DNA of 59,545 nt from Bradyrhizobium sp. (lineage in GTDB: Bacteria > Pseudomonadota > Alphaproteobacteria > Rhizobiales > Xanthobacteraceae). Shown here piece by piece: positions 8,202 through 17,365 of the stretch. The notes under the pieces were generated by a model. That model made no database searches. It had not been told where the DNA came from and saw nothing but the letters and a program-made list of their open reading frames with translations. The DNA lies in the NCBI RefSeq assembly GCF_027307225.1, contig NZ_DAHUXJ010000082.1:1-59545 (forward strand). Reading direction: 5' to 3'. The position numbers were made by a program, and so were the translations under genes. The first letter of the stretch is position 1; each line of letters starts with the position of its first letter.

Positions 8202-8391
8202 TTCTCACCTCGACGCCACAGAACGTAACGTAAGCATTGAAACAGAAAATATTAGGTAATGTCAATATATTAGATAAAAGAGCTATATAAGAGAGAGAGT
8301 CAGTCCTGGAGGACGTCTTATATAAGAGCTTCCTGCCGGCGCGCTTTATGCCTTAAGGTTAACGAAAGGTTGGCACGGCGCGGGACGCTCA
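8202..8391. promoter_or_regulatory. Divergent promoter region with repeated TATAAGAG and a GTCCT/AGGAC palindrome
   Basis: An AT-rich 190-base gap between two divergent operons. It contains tatataagag twice (near 8285 and 8321) flanking the dyad GTCCTGGAGGAC at about 8304-8315. The dyad and repeats are a reasonable operator for the ribbon-helix-helix-like protein encoded next to it; this is inference. Several TATATT-like hexamers around 8255-8275 could serve the minus-strand operon. Confidence 0.5.
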
Positions 8392-8592
8392 ATGGTCGGG
8401 AAGACGAAGCTGCCGAAACGCGGTTTGCGGACCGCGATCGGCGACAGGGTGACGGTTCTGATGATGATCGACCCGGACATCGCCGCAGGCATCAAGGAAG
8501 TAGCTATCGAGGAAAAGCGGGCCGCCTGGAGCGTGATGGAAGATGCCGCGAGGGAATATCTGAAGCGACGAAAGCGCCGGCTAAGCGACTGA
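8392..8592 (+). CDS. Small basic ribbon-helix-helix-like protein
   Basis: A 66-residue, lysine- and arginine-rich protein. The segment VTVLMMIDPDIAAGIKEVA followed by a helix ending in AAREYLKRRKRR has the strand-helix-helix layout of RHH/CopG-type DNA-binding proteins. It is 74 bases upstream of jetA in the same direction and just after the palindromic intergenic region, so it could be the local repressor. Length and basicity fit plasmid- or island-borne regulators. It is not a usual Wadjet component. Confidence 0.6.
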   Translation: MVGKTKLPKRGLRTAIGDRVTVLMMIDPDIAAGIKEVAIEEKRAAWSVMEDAAREYLKRRKRRLSD

Positions 8593-8666
8593 AGTCTATC
8601 GATGCTCGGACTTGCTGTTCCGCGATCGGGAAGCTTCAATCTCATCTTTGGCGAGGGGAGACAGAC

Positions 8667-10079
8667 GTGAAGTTGTTCGGCTATCTGCCGGAGACCCTTT
8701 TTCAGCCGCTCGCCGGCCCGAAGAAGCATGTGTACGCCCGTCTTCTGATGCGGCTTTACGAAAGAGTGTATTCCGCCCGCATTCTCGAGACGCCGCTCAG
8801 AGAAGAAGTCCTGAGGCAGATCGAGATCGGACTCTCCGAGTTCGGCATCGGCTCGTCGAGCGACTTGTCGGAAGACGAAACCGACGATCATTCCACCAGC
8901 CAGGCGCACTACCTCGCCTACCATCGACTGAAGAATACCGGCTGGCTCACCGAGGAAACGGAGAGGTGGCGGGTTTACGTCGACATGAACCCGGATGCGT
9001 TCATGGTTCTCGGCGCCGTCACCGACTTCGGCAACAGCCGCATCCGCGTCGCCGGCGCGGTCGTCGACGTGAAGAACAATCTGGAAGCGGCGTTCCGCGA
9101 GCCGGAGACCATGGCCCAAGGGCTCGCGAACGCGCACGATACGGCGTTGCGGTTCGCGCGCAGTATGCGCCGCATCCTAGCCGGGATGCGCGACATCGAG
9201 GATCGCATTCTCGGCAATCCCAACGCGGCCGCCATCCTCCGCACGTTTTTTCAGGATTTCGTCGACGGATTGCTGATCGCTGACTACAAGCAGCTCAAGA
9301 CGTCGAACAACCCTTACCGCCATCGCCGCACGATAGCATCTCTGGCCGGCGACATGCTCGCCGACGCCGAACGCCTGGGCAAGATCGCCCGAGCCTACGT
9401 CGAGCAGGGCGTCCTAGCGGCCGGCAGCACGCTCGCATCCGCCGAGGAGCGTGTCGTCACCGAGCTCGAGAAGATTAGGAGCGTGTTCGAAGACGTCGGG
9501 CCGTTCATGGACAAGATCGAGGATTTCCGCGACCGGCTTGAACGCCGAATTCGTACGACCGTGCACTACATGGACTTCATGGGCGAAGGATCTGCCGAGC
9601 GGATCGTCCGGCTGATCGAGCAACTGTCGGCCATCTGCAGCGACGACGTGGGGATCCGTCTGCGGTCACCGGACGTCGGTCTCCCGTTCACATCGCTTGC
9701 GCTCTACACACCTCCAGCACCGAAAGCGCCGCCGGAGCGCACCCGTTTCAAGGTACCGAAGCAGGATCCGTATCTGCGAGCTTACGTTCAGGCTACAACC
9801 GAGTTCGATCGCATGGTTCGCGTCACGGACCAGAAGCTGTTGGAGTTCGTCCGGACGAAGATGCAGGGACGCGATCGCGCCTCGTCCGGAGAGGTTGAGA
9901 TCGAAAGCATCCCGGACCTGTTCGCTTATCGTGCCATTCCGAACCTGGCTTCCGTCAACGGAACGACGCGATTCGGCGAATTCACGATCACGATCGAGGA
10001 CGGGCGGACCGCGAACGGCTGGATCGACGTGACGGCGTTCCGGATCGAAAGAACGAGGACTGCGGCCGATGCTGCGTGA
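8667..10079 (+). CDS. jetA: Wadjet subunit JetA
   Basis: A 470-residue protein starting at GTG 8667 behind GAGGGGAG; the longer frame upstream is out-of-family filler overlapping the small gene. The N-terminus (VKLFGYLPETLFQPLAG, then KKHVYARLLMRLYERVYS) is the winged-helix start of the kleisin-type JetA subunit of the type with DUF5716 rather than DUF3375, that is a type II-like Wadjet (inference). The body is long alpha-helical. In the complex JetA bridges the JetC SMC dimer like MukF or ScpA. Its stop overlaps the jetB start by eleven bases. Confidence 0.9.
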   Translation: MKLFGYLPETLFQPLAGPKKHVYARLLMRLYERVYSARILETPLREEVLRQIEIGLSEFGIGSSSDLSEDETDDHSTSQAHYLAYHRLKNTGWLTEETERWRVYVDMNPDAFMVLGAVTDFGNSRIRVAGAVVDVKNNLEAAFREPETMAQGLANAHDTALRFARSMRRILAGMRDIEDRILGNPNAAAILRTFFQDFVDGLLIADYKQLKTSNNPYRHRRTIASLAGDMLADAERLGKIARAYVEQGVLAAGSTLASAEERVVTELEKIRSVFEDVGPFMDKIEDFRDRLERRIRTTVHYMDFMGEGSAERIVRLIEQLSAICSDDVGIRLRSPDVGLPFTSLALYTPPAPKAPPERTRFKVPKQDPYLRAYVQATTEFDRMVRVTDQKLLEFVRTKMQGRDRASSGEVEIESIPDLFAYRAIPNLASVNGTTRFGEFTITIEDGRTANGWIDVTAFRIERTRTAADAA

Positions 10080-10710
10080 CCTTTCGAAGCTCATCGATGA
10101 CGAAGACTCGGAGAATGGCGACGGCGAACTCCTCGAGAAGGAGTTGCGCCAGGCGGCGCAGCAGCTTTGGCGCGCCCAGTTCATCTATGAGAACGACTGG
10201 GGCATGAAAACTGCGTACGAAGCCCTCAGGCGGCACACCGGCTATTTCGAGAACCTGTTCGACGCGCTCGGCTATCGCGTCGTGGGACGGCCGAACGACG
10301 GCTACATCGGACTGATCGCGATCGATCTGCCGCCCCGGCAGAGCATGAAGTTGGACGAGAGCCTGCTGCTGCTGGTGCTGCGGCTTCACTACGAAGAGGC
10401 CTTCACCCGGTTCGAAGCCAAGGAGTTTGGCGAGATCGAGGTCGAAAGCGAACAGATTCTCCAGATCTACGAAGACAGGACCCACCGCGAGCGCCCTAAC
10501 TTCGGCCGGGTCAAGGAGATCCTCTCTGGTTTTAAGCAGCGCGGTCTGGTGCGGATCGTCGATCAGGACGACAAGAATTTCACCCTCTTCCTGCGACCTG
10601 CCCTGCCGATCGTGATTTCGAAGGACACGTTGGGCTCTCTTGAAGAGTTCGTGGCGCGTTCGACCGCGGCTGCGACCAGCGTCGATACCGAAAGCGAGGT
10701 CGAAGCTTGA
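10069..10710 (+). CDS. jetB: Wadjet subunit JetB (DUF4194)
   Basis: A 213-residue protein of the DUF4194 family, a MukE-like tandem winged-helix (KITE) subunit. Typical stretches are QLWRAQFIYENDWGM near residue 35, the core LLLLVLRLHYEE near residue 105 and the second winged helix RPNFGRVKEILSGFKQRGLV near 140-165. It binds the kleisin JetA in the SMC complex. ATG 10069 lies inside the end of jetA and its stop shares TTGA with the jetC start, so jetA-jetB-jetC are tightly coupled. Confidence 0.93.
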   Translation: MLRDLSKLIDDEDSENGDGELLEKELRQAAQQLWRAQFIYENDWGMKTAYEALRRHTGYFENLFDALGYRVVGRPNDGYIGLIAIDLPPRQSMKLDESLLLLVLRLHYEEAFTRFEAKEFGEIEVESEQILQIYEDRTHRERPNFGRVKEILSGFKQRGLVRIVDQDDKNFTLFLRPALPIVISKDTLGSLEEFVARSTAAATSVDTESEVEA

Positions 10711-13700
10711 TCGAACTCCGCCGCATCATATTGATCGACTGGTACCTGTTCCGCGCGCAGCAGGTCGACATGCGAGGCATGACGGCGATTATCGGTCCGA
10801 ACGGCGCCGGAAAATCGGCCATCATCGATGCCGTCCAGACCGTGCTCACCGGCGCGAGCATGGCCAGCATCCGTTTCAACCCGAGCGCCCAGAGCAACGT
10901 GAGAAGCAAGCGGACGCTGCGGGACTACTGTCTCGGCGTCGTGTCGCTCGACGAAAAGGGCGAGCGCTCCGAACCCACCCGGCCGCACGCGTACACTTAT
11001 GTCGTCCTCGTCTTCGAGGACCTCAGGGACGGCTCGGCGGTGAGCCTGGGCGTCGCCTTTTCAGCAGCCGCAACGCGAAGCGACGAGACCTGCGAGGGCC
11101 GCTTCATCGTCAAAGGCGCGTTGACAAAGGAAGATCTTCTGGCGCCCGTGGGCGACGACGAGGTCGAGACGTTGCAATGGCATGCGGTGCGTACCGCACT
11201 GCGCGCGAACGGCCTCGAAGTCGACGACGCGTTCTCGAGCGCGACCGACTTCGTCGCCGAATCGCTACGAGCCCTGTCGCCGGCCGGTTTCCCGCTCGAT
11301 CCCAGGCGCTTCCAGAAGGCGTTCCGCAACGCCCTCCTTCTCAAACCGGTCGACAATCCGACCGAGTTCGTCCGGAACTACGTTCTCGACGTCCAGCCGA
11401 TTCAGGTCGACCGGCTTCGACGAAGCATCGAACACTGGCGCATCCTGACGGCGAAGATCGGCGACCTGAAGGCGCAGAGCGCAAGTCTCTTCGGCATTCT
11501 TCGTATCGTCGCACGCGTCATCGAGAACGAACGGATCGTCGCTGTCACGGACTGGCAGATCGCCCGCCTCGAATGGGAGACTTTCCGCCGCGAAGCGCGG
11601 AGTCAGGAGGAACGCCTGACGCATCTGCGGAGCGCGGCGGTAAAGGCCGAAATCGAGGCCATCGCCGCGGCGACCCGGCATGCCACGCTCGAGACCGAGC
11701 AGCAGACCGTCGAACTGTCGATCAAGACCAGCGACGGCGAACAGCTCGCGCTGATGTACGAATCCGACAAGAACCTGGCGTTGGGTCAACGCGCGAGCGC
11801 CATGGCCCCCGTCAAGGAGATCGACGGGCTGATCGCGTCGGTCGGAACGGCCGTGGAGCGCAATCTGCTCGTCCACCGTGACGATCTTCTGCACGCGCTC
11901 CTGAGCGCTGTCGTCGTAGCCCGAGGAAGAGCGCCTCTGTCGGACTGGGACAAGCCGCTGCCCGATGGCTGGGAGGAGGCCGCCTCGCACCTGGACGCCG
12001 CGCTCTCCGCCGTCGACCAGGAACGTCTCGAGGCGGTCAGGAAGACCTTCTCGGATGCGCATTTTCACGCCCGCGTTGGGACCAAGGATATTCAGGACCG
12101 CATCGATCAGATCGACAGCAACTTGAAGCGAATGGATCAAGGTCTGAGCCCGATCGAACGCGGGACGCGAGCTCTGATGGAACAACTTCGCTCGCACGGC
12201 ATCGGGGCCGACCCCCTTTGCGATCTGGTCGAGATACGCGACGACAAGTGGAGAATGGCGGCCGAGGCGGTTCTGGGGCGTACTCGGGAGGCATTGATCG
12301 TCGAGCCGAGCCGCGCCGTCCGCGCGCTGGAGATCTATCGCGAAGGCGGGGAATATTCGTTCGAGCACGCGGAGGTCATCAACACCACCAAAACCGACGG
12401 TACCCGACCGGCCGAGAAGGGCTCGCTGGCGCAGATCATCAGTACCGAGAACCGGCACGCGAGAGCGTTCCTCAATTATCGCCTCGGTCGGCTGATGATG
12501 GTCGAGACCATGGACAAGATGGTAGCCGCCGAGAATGCCATCACGCCCGACCGCATGATGCAGGGCGGCCGCACGATCCGGCGTCTTCCCAAACCGGAGT
12601 ATCTCAAGCTCGGCCGCGCTACGCAGGCCCAGATGCGGCAGCAGCTTCAATCCGAGCGACAGAATTTGGTGGTGCAGCTCGCAGAACGGGCGCGCGAGGT
12701 CGGGCGGCTGGAAGACGAAGCTCGCTTGTTCGAACTCATGTTCGCGCAATTCCAGAAGATTCGGACCGCCGGCCTCACTTGCGTGAGCGGCGGCGCCGCC
12801 TTGGTCGCTTTCGATCGTAAACTCGACGAAATCGCGAAGAACATCGAGGCCGCAAGGCGGAACCGCGATCCCAAACTGCTCGCGGAATCCGATAGGCTGA
12901 AAAACGCGGTCTCGGCGGCGGCGACCATCAAGTCGACGTCCCAGCGGGCGTGGAGCGAGGCACAAGGCGCCAGGGATCGGGCCGAAGGTGCGTACGATAG
13001 CTACATGTCCAAGAATCGCGAGACGCTTGCGTCCAACCGGCGAGCGCGCGCCCGCGATTTGACCAGGTCCTTCCCCCTTTCGCGGGCCATGAGCGAGTAC
13101 TGCTCGGAAATCGACGGCATCGCCACCACCGCGATTGCCAATCTGATAACCGGTTTCTCGGCGGACCGCGGCCGCCGGGCGACGGACCGTCGTTCTAGTC
13201 TCATGCGCGAAATGACCAACGCGATGAACAGGCACGGTCAGGACTTCCACGTAATGCCTCCTTTCACCGCAGAAGAAGCGACTCCGGCGGCAGTCGAGGA
13301 ATGGGCGACCTCCGAGAAGCAACGGCTCGATGCCCACGAACTGGTCCAGTACGAAGAGCAATGCCGCAACGCCGCGAAGGAGATGACTTCTGCGTTCCGC
13401 GACGATCTTTTGCACCGTCTCGACGACGCCTTCACCGGTATCAAGGCGACCCTGAACGAGCTCAATCGGCATCTCAAGGACCGCCAGTTCCACGGTCGCG
13501 ACTTCTATTCGTTCAAGGCGCTCGAAGCGCCGACCCACGTCGATATGATCGACCTGGTCAACGAGTCCCGGCGACCCGACTTCGGCCTCCCGCTCTTCGG
13601 TGACCGCACCGAGGAAACGAACACGCCCATCATGCGGGCAGTACGGCGGATAGAGGAAATCTTGGCGAATCCTGAGGCGCGGACCGACGAGATCGAGGAT

Positions 13701-14210
13701 CCGCGCAAATACTTCAACTTCGAGCTCTACATCCAGGACGCAAACGGCAAGATCCGCTCGTCGCTGACGAGCCGAGCCGGAACCGGATCGGGCGGCGAAG
13801 GGCAACTGCCGTTCTACATCGCGATCGGCGCGTCGCTGGCCGCCACCTACCAGAACCGACGCACCGGCGAGAGCGGGCTGTCGCTCGCGATCTTCGACGA
13901 GGCCTTCAACCGGTTGGACACGAAGGCGATCGGTCAGTGCTCGGAGTTCATGGGAGATCTCGGATTGCAGGTGGTCCTCGCGACGCCCGACGAGAAACGC
14001 CACGTGTTCATGGAAGTCGTCGACACGGTAGTAAACGTCAATCGGCTCGGGAACCAGGTGATGATCGACACGGAATTCCTGACAGAAAAAGCGCGAGACG
14101 CACTCTCCGCTGCGGACCCGTACCGCAAGGGCTTCGACGTGTTCAAGTCGGAAATGATCGCGGCCGAGAAATCGGACGCGTCGGTCCAGCAGGACCAGGC
14201 CGCTGAATGA
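10707..14210 (+). CDS. jetC: Wadjet SMC-like ATPase JetC
   Basis: A 1167-residue MukB/SbcC-like ATPase. Walker A is at residues 30-37 (GPNGAGKS), long coiled-coil arms with a hinge region follow (hinge area near residues 500-640, including the GADPLCDLVEIRDDKWRMA segment), and the C-terminal head has the ABC signature (GSGGEGQLPFY) and Walker B (LAIFDEAFNRLD) at about residues 1055-1070. JetC extrudes DNA loops on plasmids and, with JetA, JetB and the nuclease JetD, leads to cleavage of small circles. The start is TTG 10707 overlapping the jetB stop. All ATPase motifs are intact. Confidence 0.96.
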   Translation: MIELRRIILIDWYLFRAQQVDMRGMTAIIGPNGAGKSAIIDAVQTVLTGASMASIRFNPSAQSNVRSKRTLRDYCLGVVSLDEKGERSEPTRPHAYTYVVLVFEDLRDGSAVSLGVAFSAAATRSDETCEGRFIVKGALTKEDLLAPVGDDEVETLQWHAVRTALRANGLEVDDAFSSATDFVAESLRALSPAGFPLDPRRFQKAFRNALLLKPVDNPTEFVRNYVLDVQPIQVDRLRRSIEHWRILTAKIGDLKAQSASLFGILRIVARVIENERIVAVTDWQIARLEWETFRREARSQEERLTHLRSAAVKAEIEAIAAATRHATLETEQQTVELSIKTSDGEQLALMYESDKNLALGQRASAMAPVKEIDGLIASVGTAVERNLLVHRDDLLHALLSAVVVARGRAPLSDWDKPLPDGWEEAASHLDAALSAVDQERLEAVRKTFSDAHFHARVGTKDIQDRIDQIDSNLKRMDQGLSPIERGTRALMEQLRSHGIGADPLCDLVEIRDDKWRMAAEAVLGRTREALIVEPSRAVRALEIYREGGEYSFEHAEVINTTKTDGTRPAEKGSLAQIISTENRHARAFLNYRLGRLMMVETMDKMVAAENAITPDRMMQGGRTIRRLPKPEYLKLGRATQAQMRQQLQSERQNLVVQLAERAREVGRLEDEARLFELMFAQFQKIRTAGLTCVSGGAALVAFDRKLDEIAKNIEAARRNRDPKLLAESDRLKNAVSAAATIKSTSQRAWSEAQGARDRAEGAYDSYMSKNRETLASNRRARARDLTRSFPLSRAMSEYCSEIDGIATTAIANLITGFSADRGRRATDRRSSLMREMTNAMNRHGQDFHVMPPFTAEEATPAAVEEWATSEKQRLDAHELVQYEEQCRNAAKEMTSAFRDDLLHRLDDAFTGIKATLNELNRHLKDRQFHGRDFYSFKALEAPTHVDMIDLVNESRRPDFGLPLFGDRTEETNTPIMRAVRRIEEILANPEARTDEIEDPRKYFNFELYIQDANGKIRSSLTSRAGTGSGGEGQLPFYIAIGASLAATYQNRRTGESGLSLAIFDEAFNRLDTKAIGQCSEFMGDLGLQVVLATPDEKRHVFMEVVDTVVNVNRLGNQVMIDTEFLTEKARDALSAADPYRKGFDVFKSEMIAAEKSDASVQQDQAAE

Positions 14211-15403
14211 CACAGATTCCGGGGGTCGACGCAGGCGTCGAGTTCCTCGAACGCCTGCTGGAAAGGAGCGAACGCAACCCTGACCGATCTCGTCCGGCGT
14301 CGGCTGCTCCCGAATACGACAACCTTCCCAGCGCGCAGCAGATCGACCGCTTTCACGAACTGATGATCGCGGCGGAAAGGTTCGGAGCCGTCGAGGTGCA
14401 GCGCGGCCGGAGGGATCGAGTCCATTTGATCGAGCGCGTCCGCGTCCGCGACCCCGCGCTGCTCGCCAGGCACCTGGGTCGCCCCACCGCGACCGCGGTC
14501 GCGCAGCAGGCTCGGGACGGATTGCTTCCGATCGCCTCGACCGGAGAACCTTGGGTGGCGGGCCTGTTGGAGGAGATGGCGAGCCGCTGGGCACGGGGCG
14601 AAAGCGCGCAGCGGCTCAACGCGGCCGAGATCGATTCCGCCGCCGAATTCTTCACTCTTCTGTCCGCCATCTCCCGTCGGGCAGCCCAAGGGCTCGATGC
14701 TCGAACCTTTTCGTTCAGAGCGACCGGAGACACAAAGGCCTTCGACCGCCATGCCTCCCGACTAGCGGCGGTTCTCGCAGTCAGAATAGGACAGCCCGGC
14801 GCCACGCCCGACGTGGTGTGGACGCATGTCGGACTGGAGCGATTCAGCCACCCGGTCCACCTGAGAGGTCCCGTAGCAGTGGAGGGGCCGAGCGGGCTTC
14901 TGGTGGACGGCGGCGGCAGACCATTCGCATCAGTCCATCCGGAGATGCTGCCGCAACTTCGGTTTCTTCAGATACCCACCGCCGTACTGACCATCGAGAA
15001 CTACGCGAGCTTCAACAGACACGTCCGCGAGATCGACGACGGCAGCCTGGTCGTCTACACCGGCGGCTTCCCCGCCGCAGGCATCGTCGAGCTCCTCTCG
15101 AGAGTTTTGGCGGCATTGCCGGGCGACGTGCCGTTCTTTCATTGGGGCGACGTCGATGCCGGTGGCTTGCGCATCTTCCGCTACCTGGAAGAAAGCCTGT
15201 CGCGCGGTCCGCGGCCACACTTGATGACCAGAGAGTTGGCCGAAGCCAAGGGCCGGGAGGCACCAGTGGATCCAAGCCTTGCTGCTCTCGCCCAGTCGGA
15301 CAGCGCAATCGCGGGGCTGGCAGAATGGCTTGCGTTCGGCGGTTCACCAAAGATGCTTGAGCAGGAAGCTCTGGATCCCGCAGTTCCTCGTCACGGCGCT
15401 TGA
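14207..15403 (+). CDS. jetD: Wadjet topoisomerase-VI-like nuclease JetD (DUF3322/DUF2220)
   Basis: A 398-residue protein overlapping jetC by ATGA. The N-terminal half corresponds to the DUF3322 arm and winged helix; the C-terminal half (about 250-390) is the DUF2220 Toprim domain. The catalytic glutamate is in IENYASFNRHV and the metal-binding DxD in FFHWGDVDAGGLRIFRYL. JetD cuts the plasmid once the SMC motor has extruded it. All recognisable Toprim residues are present, so the four-gene operon looks functional. Confidence 0.95.
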   Translation: MTQIPGVDAGVEFLERLLERSERNPDRSRPASAAPEYDNLPSAQQIDRFHELMIAAERFGAVEVQRGRRDRVHLIERVRVRDPALLARHLGRPTATAVAQQARDGLLPIASTGEPWVAGLLEEMASRWARGESAQRLNAAEIDSAAEFFTLLSAISRRAAQGLDARTFSFRATGDTKAFDRHASRLAAVLAVRIGQPGATPDVVWTHVGLERFSHPVHLRGPVAVEGPSGLLVDGGGRPFASVHPEMLPQLRFLQIPTAVLTIENYASFNRHVREIDDGSLVVYTGGFPAAGIVELLSRVLAALPGDVPFFHWGDVDAGGLRIFRYLEESLSRGPRPHLMTRELAEAKGREAPVDPSLAALAQSDSAIAGLAEWLAFGGSPKMLEQEALDPAVPRHGA

Positions 15404-15510
15404 TGCCTTGAATCATGCGATGGGTTAGAGCGCTGGCCCGTCCTCGACCGCGGAAGGAGCGACGGATTTCCTTGCGACCCTTCGCGGACATACCTTTGGC
15501 CCCCGCAAAG
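15404..15510. other. End of Wadjet operon
   Basis: Noncoding continuation after jetD. No convincing terminator hairpin with a T-run was seen. Confidence 0.3.
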
Positions 15511-15679
15511 TCGGCATTGCCGAAAATCGGCAAATAACTTCGGCAAAAATTTCCAATTTTCTTTCTAATGCATTGATATTCATTAATAAATACTGATATG
15601 ATATCGGCAAGACAGTAAGTTGTGCGTCGGTTGGTGCGGCTAGACGCTCATGACAAAGACCGGCAACCAACATCGGCAA
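15511..15679. promoter_or_regulatory. TCGGCAA repeat array upstream of fic
   Basis: Four exact copies of TCGGCAA start at 15527, 15540, 15604 and 15673, a CCGGCAA variant at 15660, and the dyad TCGGCATTGCCGA at 15511-15523. They surround an AT-rich core (15540-15605) with TTGATATTCATTAATAAAT, which is the likely promoter. Iterated half-sites suggest cooperative binding by one regulator; the winged helix at the end of the Fic protein makes autoregulation plausible (inference). Confidence 0.55.
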
Positions 15680-15745
15680 CTATTGCCACTTTCTGGCTAA
15701 AAATATAGCTTTATCAATAGACTAAAAGAATCGAGGATTGGCAAA

Positions 15746-16978
15746 ATGCTTGAGACGCCAACCAGGATCGAACCGTGTCTCTTCGAGAGCGACGTGCCGG
15801 CCGCGCTTACCGACTTGGCCGTTGAAATCCAGGCCGAATCCGCGTCGATCGGCCGGAACCTCAACGAGGACAGTCTAGCCGAGTTGGCCGACCTCGTCCG
15901 GATCATGAACAGCTATTATTCCAATCTGATCGAGGGGCACAACACCCGGCCGCGCGATATCGAGCGCGCGCTGGCCGGGGATGAGGTCGAGCAGGACAAG
16001 CGGCCGCTTGCCTTGGAGGCCAAGGCTCATGTCGACGTCCAGCGGGCAATCGACATCGCACATCGCAGCGGCAAGCTTCCCGTCCCCGTGTCGGCCAAGT
16101 TCATATCTTGGGTGCACAAGTGCTTCTACGATGAGATGCCCGAAGAATTCCGGTTCGCCGAAAGGAAGGATGGCACAAGGATCCCGATCGTGCCGGGCAA
16201 GTTTCGATCGGAGCCGGGAGATGACGTCGACGTCGGTTGGCACCAGCCGCCGTCTTCGGCCGTGGTTGCGGGCTTCATGGACTATTTCGAGAAGCGGTTC
16301 TCACCGGCAGAGGCTCGGGCAGGATCCCGCATCCTGGCAATTCCCGCCGCACATCACCGGTTCAACTACATCCACCCGTTCATCGACGGAAACGGGCGCG
16401 TTAGCCGGCTGATGTCGCACGCCATGGTGCTGCGCGCCGGCATCGGCGGCGGCGGACTGTGGTCGATCTCCCGCGGCCTGGCTCGCGGACTTGCGGGCCG
16501 GCATGAGTACAAGATGGCGATGAATGCCGCAGATAGCCCGCGCAGAGGTGACCTCGACGGCCGCGGTAATCTCTCGCGAGCCGCCCTGATCGAGTTCTCC
16601 GAATGGTTCATGAAGGTCATGTTGGACCAGATACGCTTCAGCAAGGCGGTCTTCAGGCTCGACGGGATCGAGGAGCGTTACAAGGATCTACTGGTGCATC
16701 TCAATTTGGAACCGCGAGCAGTTGATCTCGTCGCTACGGTGTTCAGGATGGGACAACTGGAGCGCGGCGCTGCGGCGTCCGCACTGCGCGTGCCCGAACG
16801 TACGGCGCGCAACTCGGTGTCGAAGCTCACGCAGATGGGTTTCCTCAAATCCGAGACGCCGAAGGGCGCGCTTCGGATATCCTTCCCGATCGACTACCGC
16901 GAAAAGCTGTTTCCGAACCTCTTCGCTGACGCGCCGATCGAAGCTCCAGCGCCTCCCGCCCACAAGTTCGGACCCTGA
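15746..16978 (+). CDS. Fic domain protein, class II, with C-terminal winged helix
   Basis: A 410-residue Fic protein. The active-site motif HPFIDGNGRVSR begins at residue 210 with the catalytic histidine. An inhibitory helix motif S-x3-E-G occurs at residues 59-64 (SNLIEG), N-terminal to the Fic core, defining class II autoinhibition by Glu63. The C-terminal about 90 residues (ALRVPERTARNSVSKLTQMG) form a winged helix. Such proteins transfer AMP or another nucleotide to a protein hydroxyl; the target is unknown. It is monocistronic, 340 bases after jetD, and preceded by repeated TCGGCAA elements. Confidence 0.93.
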   Translation: MLETPTRIEPCLFESDVPAALTDLAVEIQAESASIGRNLNEDSLAELADLVRIMNSYYSNLIEGHNTRPRDIERALAGDEVEQDKRPLALEAKAHVDVQRAIDIAHRSGKLPVPVSAKFISWVHKCFYDEMPEEFRFAERKDGTRIPIVPGKFRSEPGDDVDVGWHQPPSSAVVAGFMDYFEKRFSPAEARAGSRILAIPAAHHRFNYIHPFIDGNGRVSRLMSHAMVLRAGIGGGGLWSISRGLARGLAGRHEYKMAMNAADSPRRGDLDGRGNLSRAALIEFSEWFMKVMLDQIRFSKAVFRLDGIEERYKDLLVHLNLEPRAVDLVATVFRMGQLERGAAASALRVPERTARNSVSKLTQMGFLKSETPKGALRISFPIDYREKLFPNLFADAPIEAPAPPAHKFGP

Positions 16979-17365
16979 CAGCGCAGATGTTGCAGCAGAA
17001 GGCCAGCCTGAGTCCCTTGTCCGAAGACGCCGCGACTCGGCTTTAGCGGACGTACTTTACCCGGTCTCGGCTATTTCACGCGCGGGCAGGCGAAATCCAG
17101 ACTCAACGATTCCAGCAAGTCGGAGAGGCAGCAGGGGACGAACTATGCCGGGTGCCGCACCGAGCGGGCCGACCCGTTCACCAGAAAGCGTCTGATCTCG
17201 CCGATGGCTACGACATCAAGAGTGGCGGTCCGTCTCGCGCCTCGCGGGCCATGGAGCGGCCGTTGCAGCGGTAAAGACCGGCTGACGAAATCGGAGTGAA
17301 GGCCGGGTCGGAACAATGACCGCGTTTCCCCGTTGCGGGACTACCGACCTTCGCGAGGACGGCAA
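16979..17365. other. Noncoding gap after fic
   Basis: About 390 bases with no frame of coding character on either strand and no RNA gene recognised. A GAGGAC at 17355 is the ribosome site of the following gene. Confidence 0.4.

Noticed and set aside
7467..8228. Plus frame of 253 codons
   Set aside because: Antisense of the 179-residue gene and its neighbour; shadow composition.
11265..14594. Minus-strand frame of 1109 codons
   Set aside because: Antisense of jetC; long open antisense frames are normal in high-GC genes.
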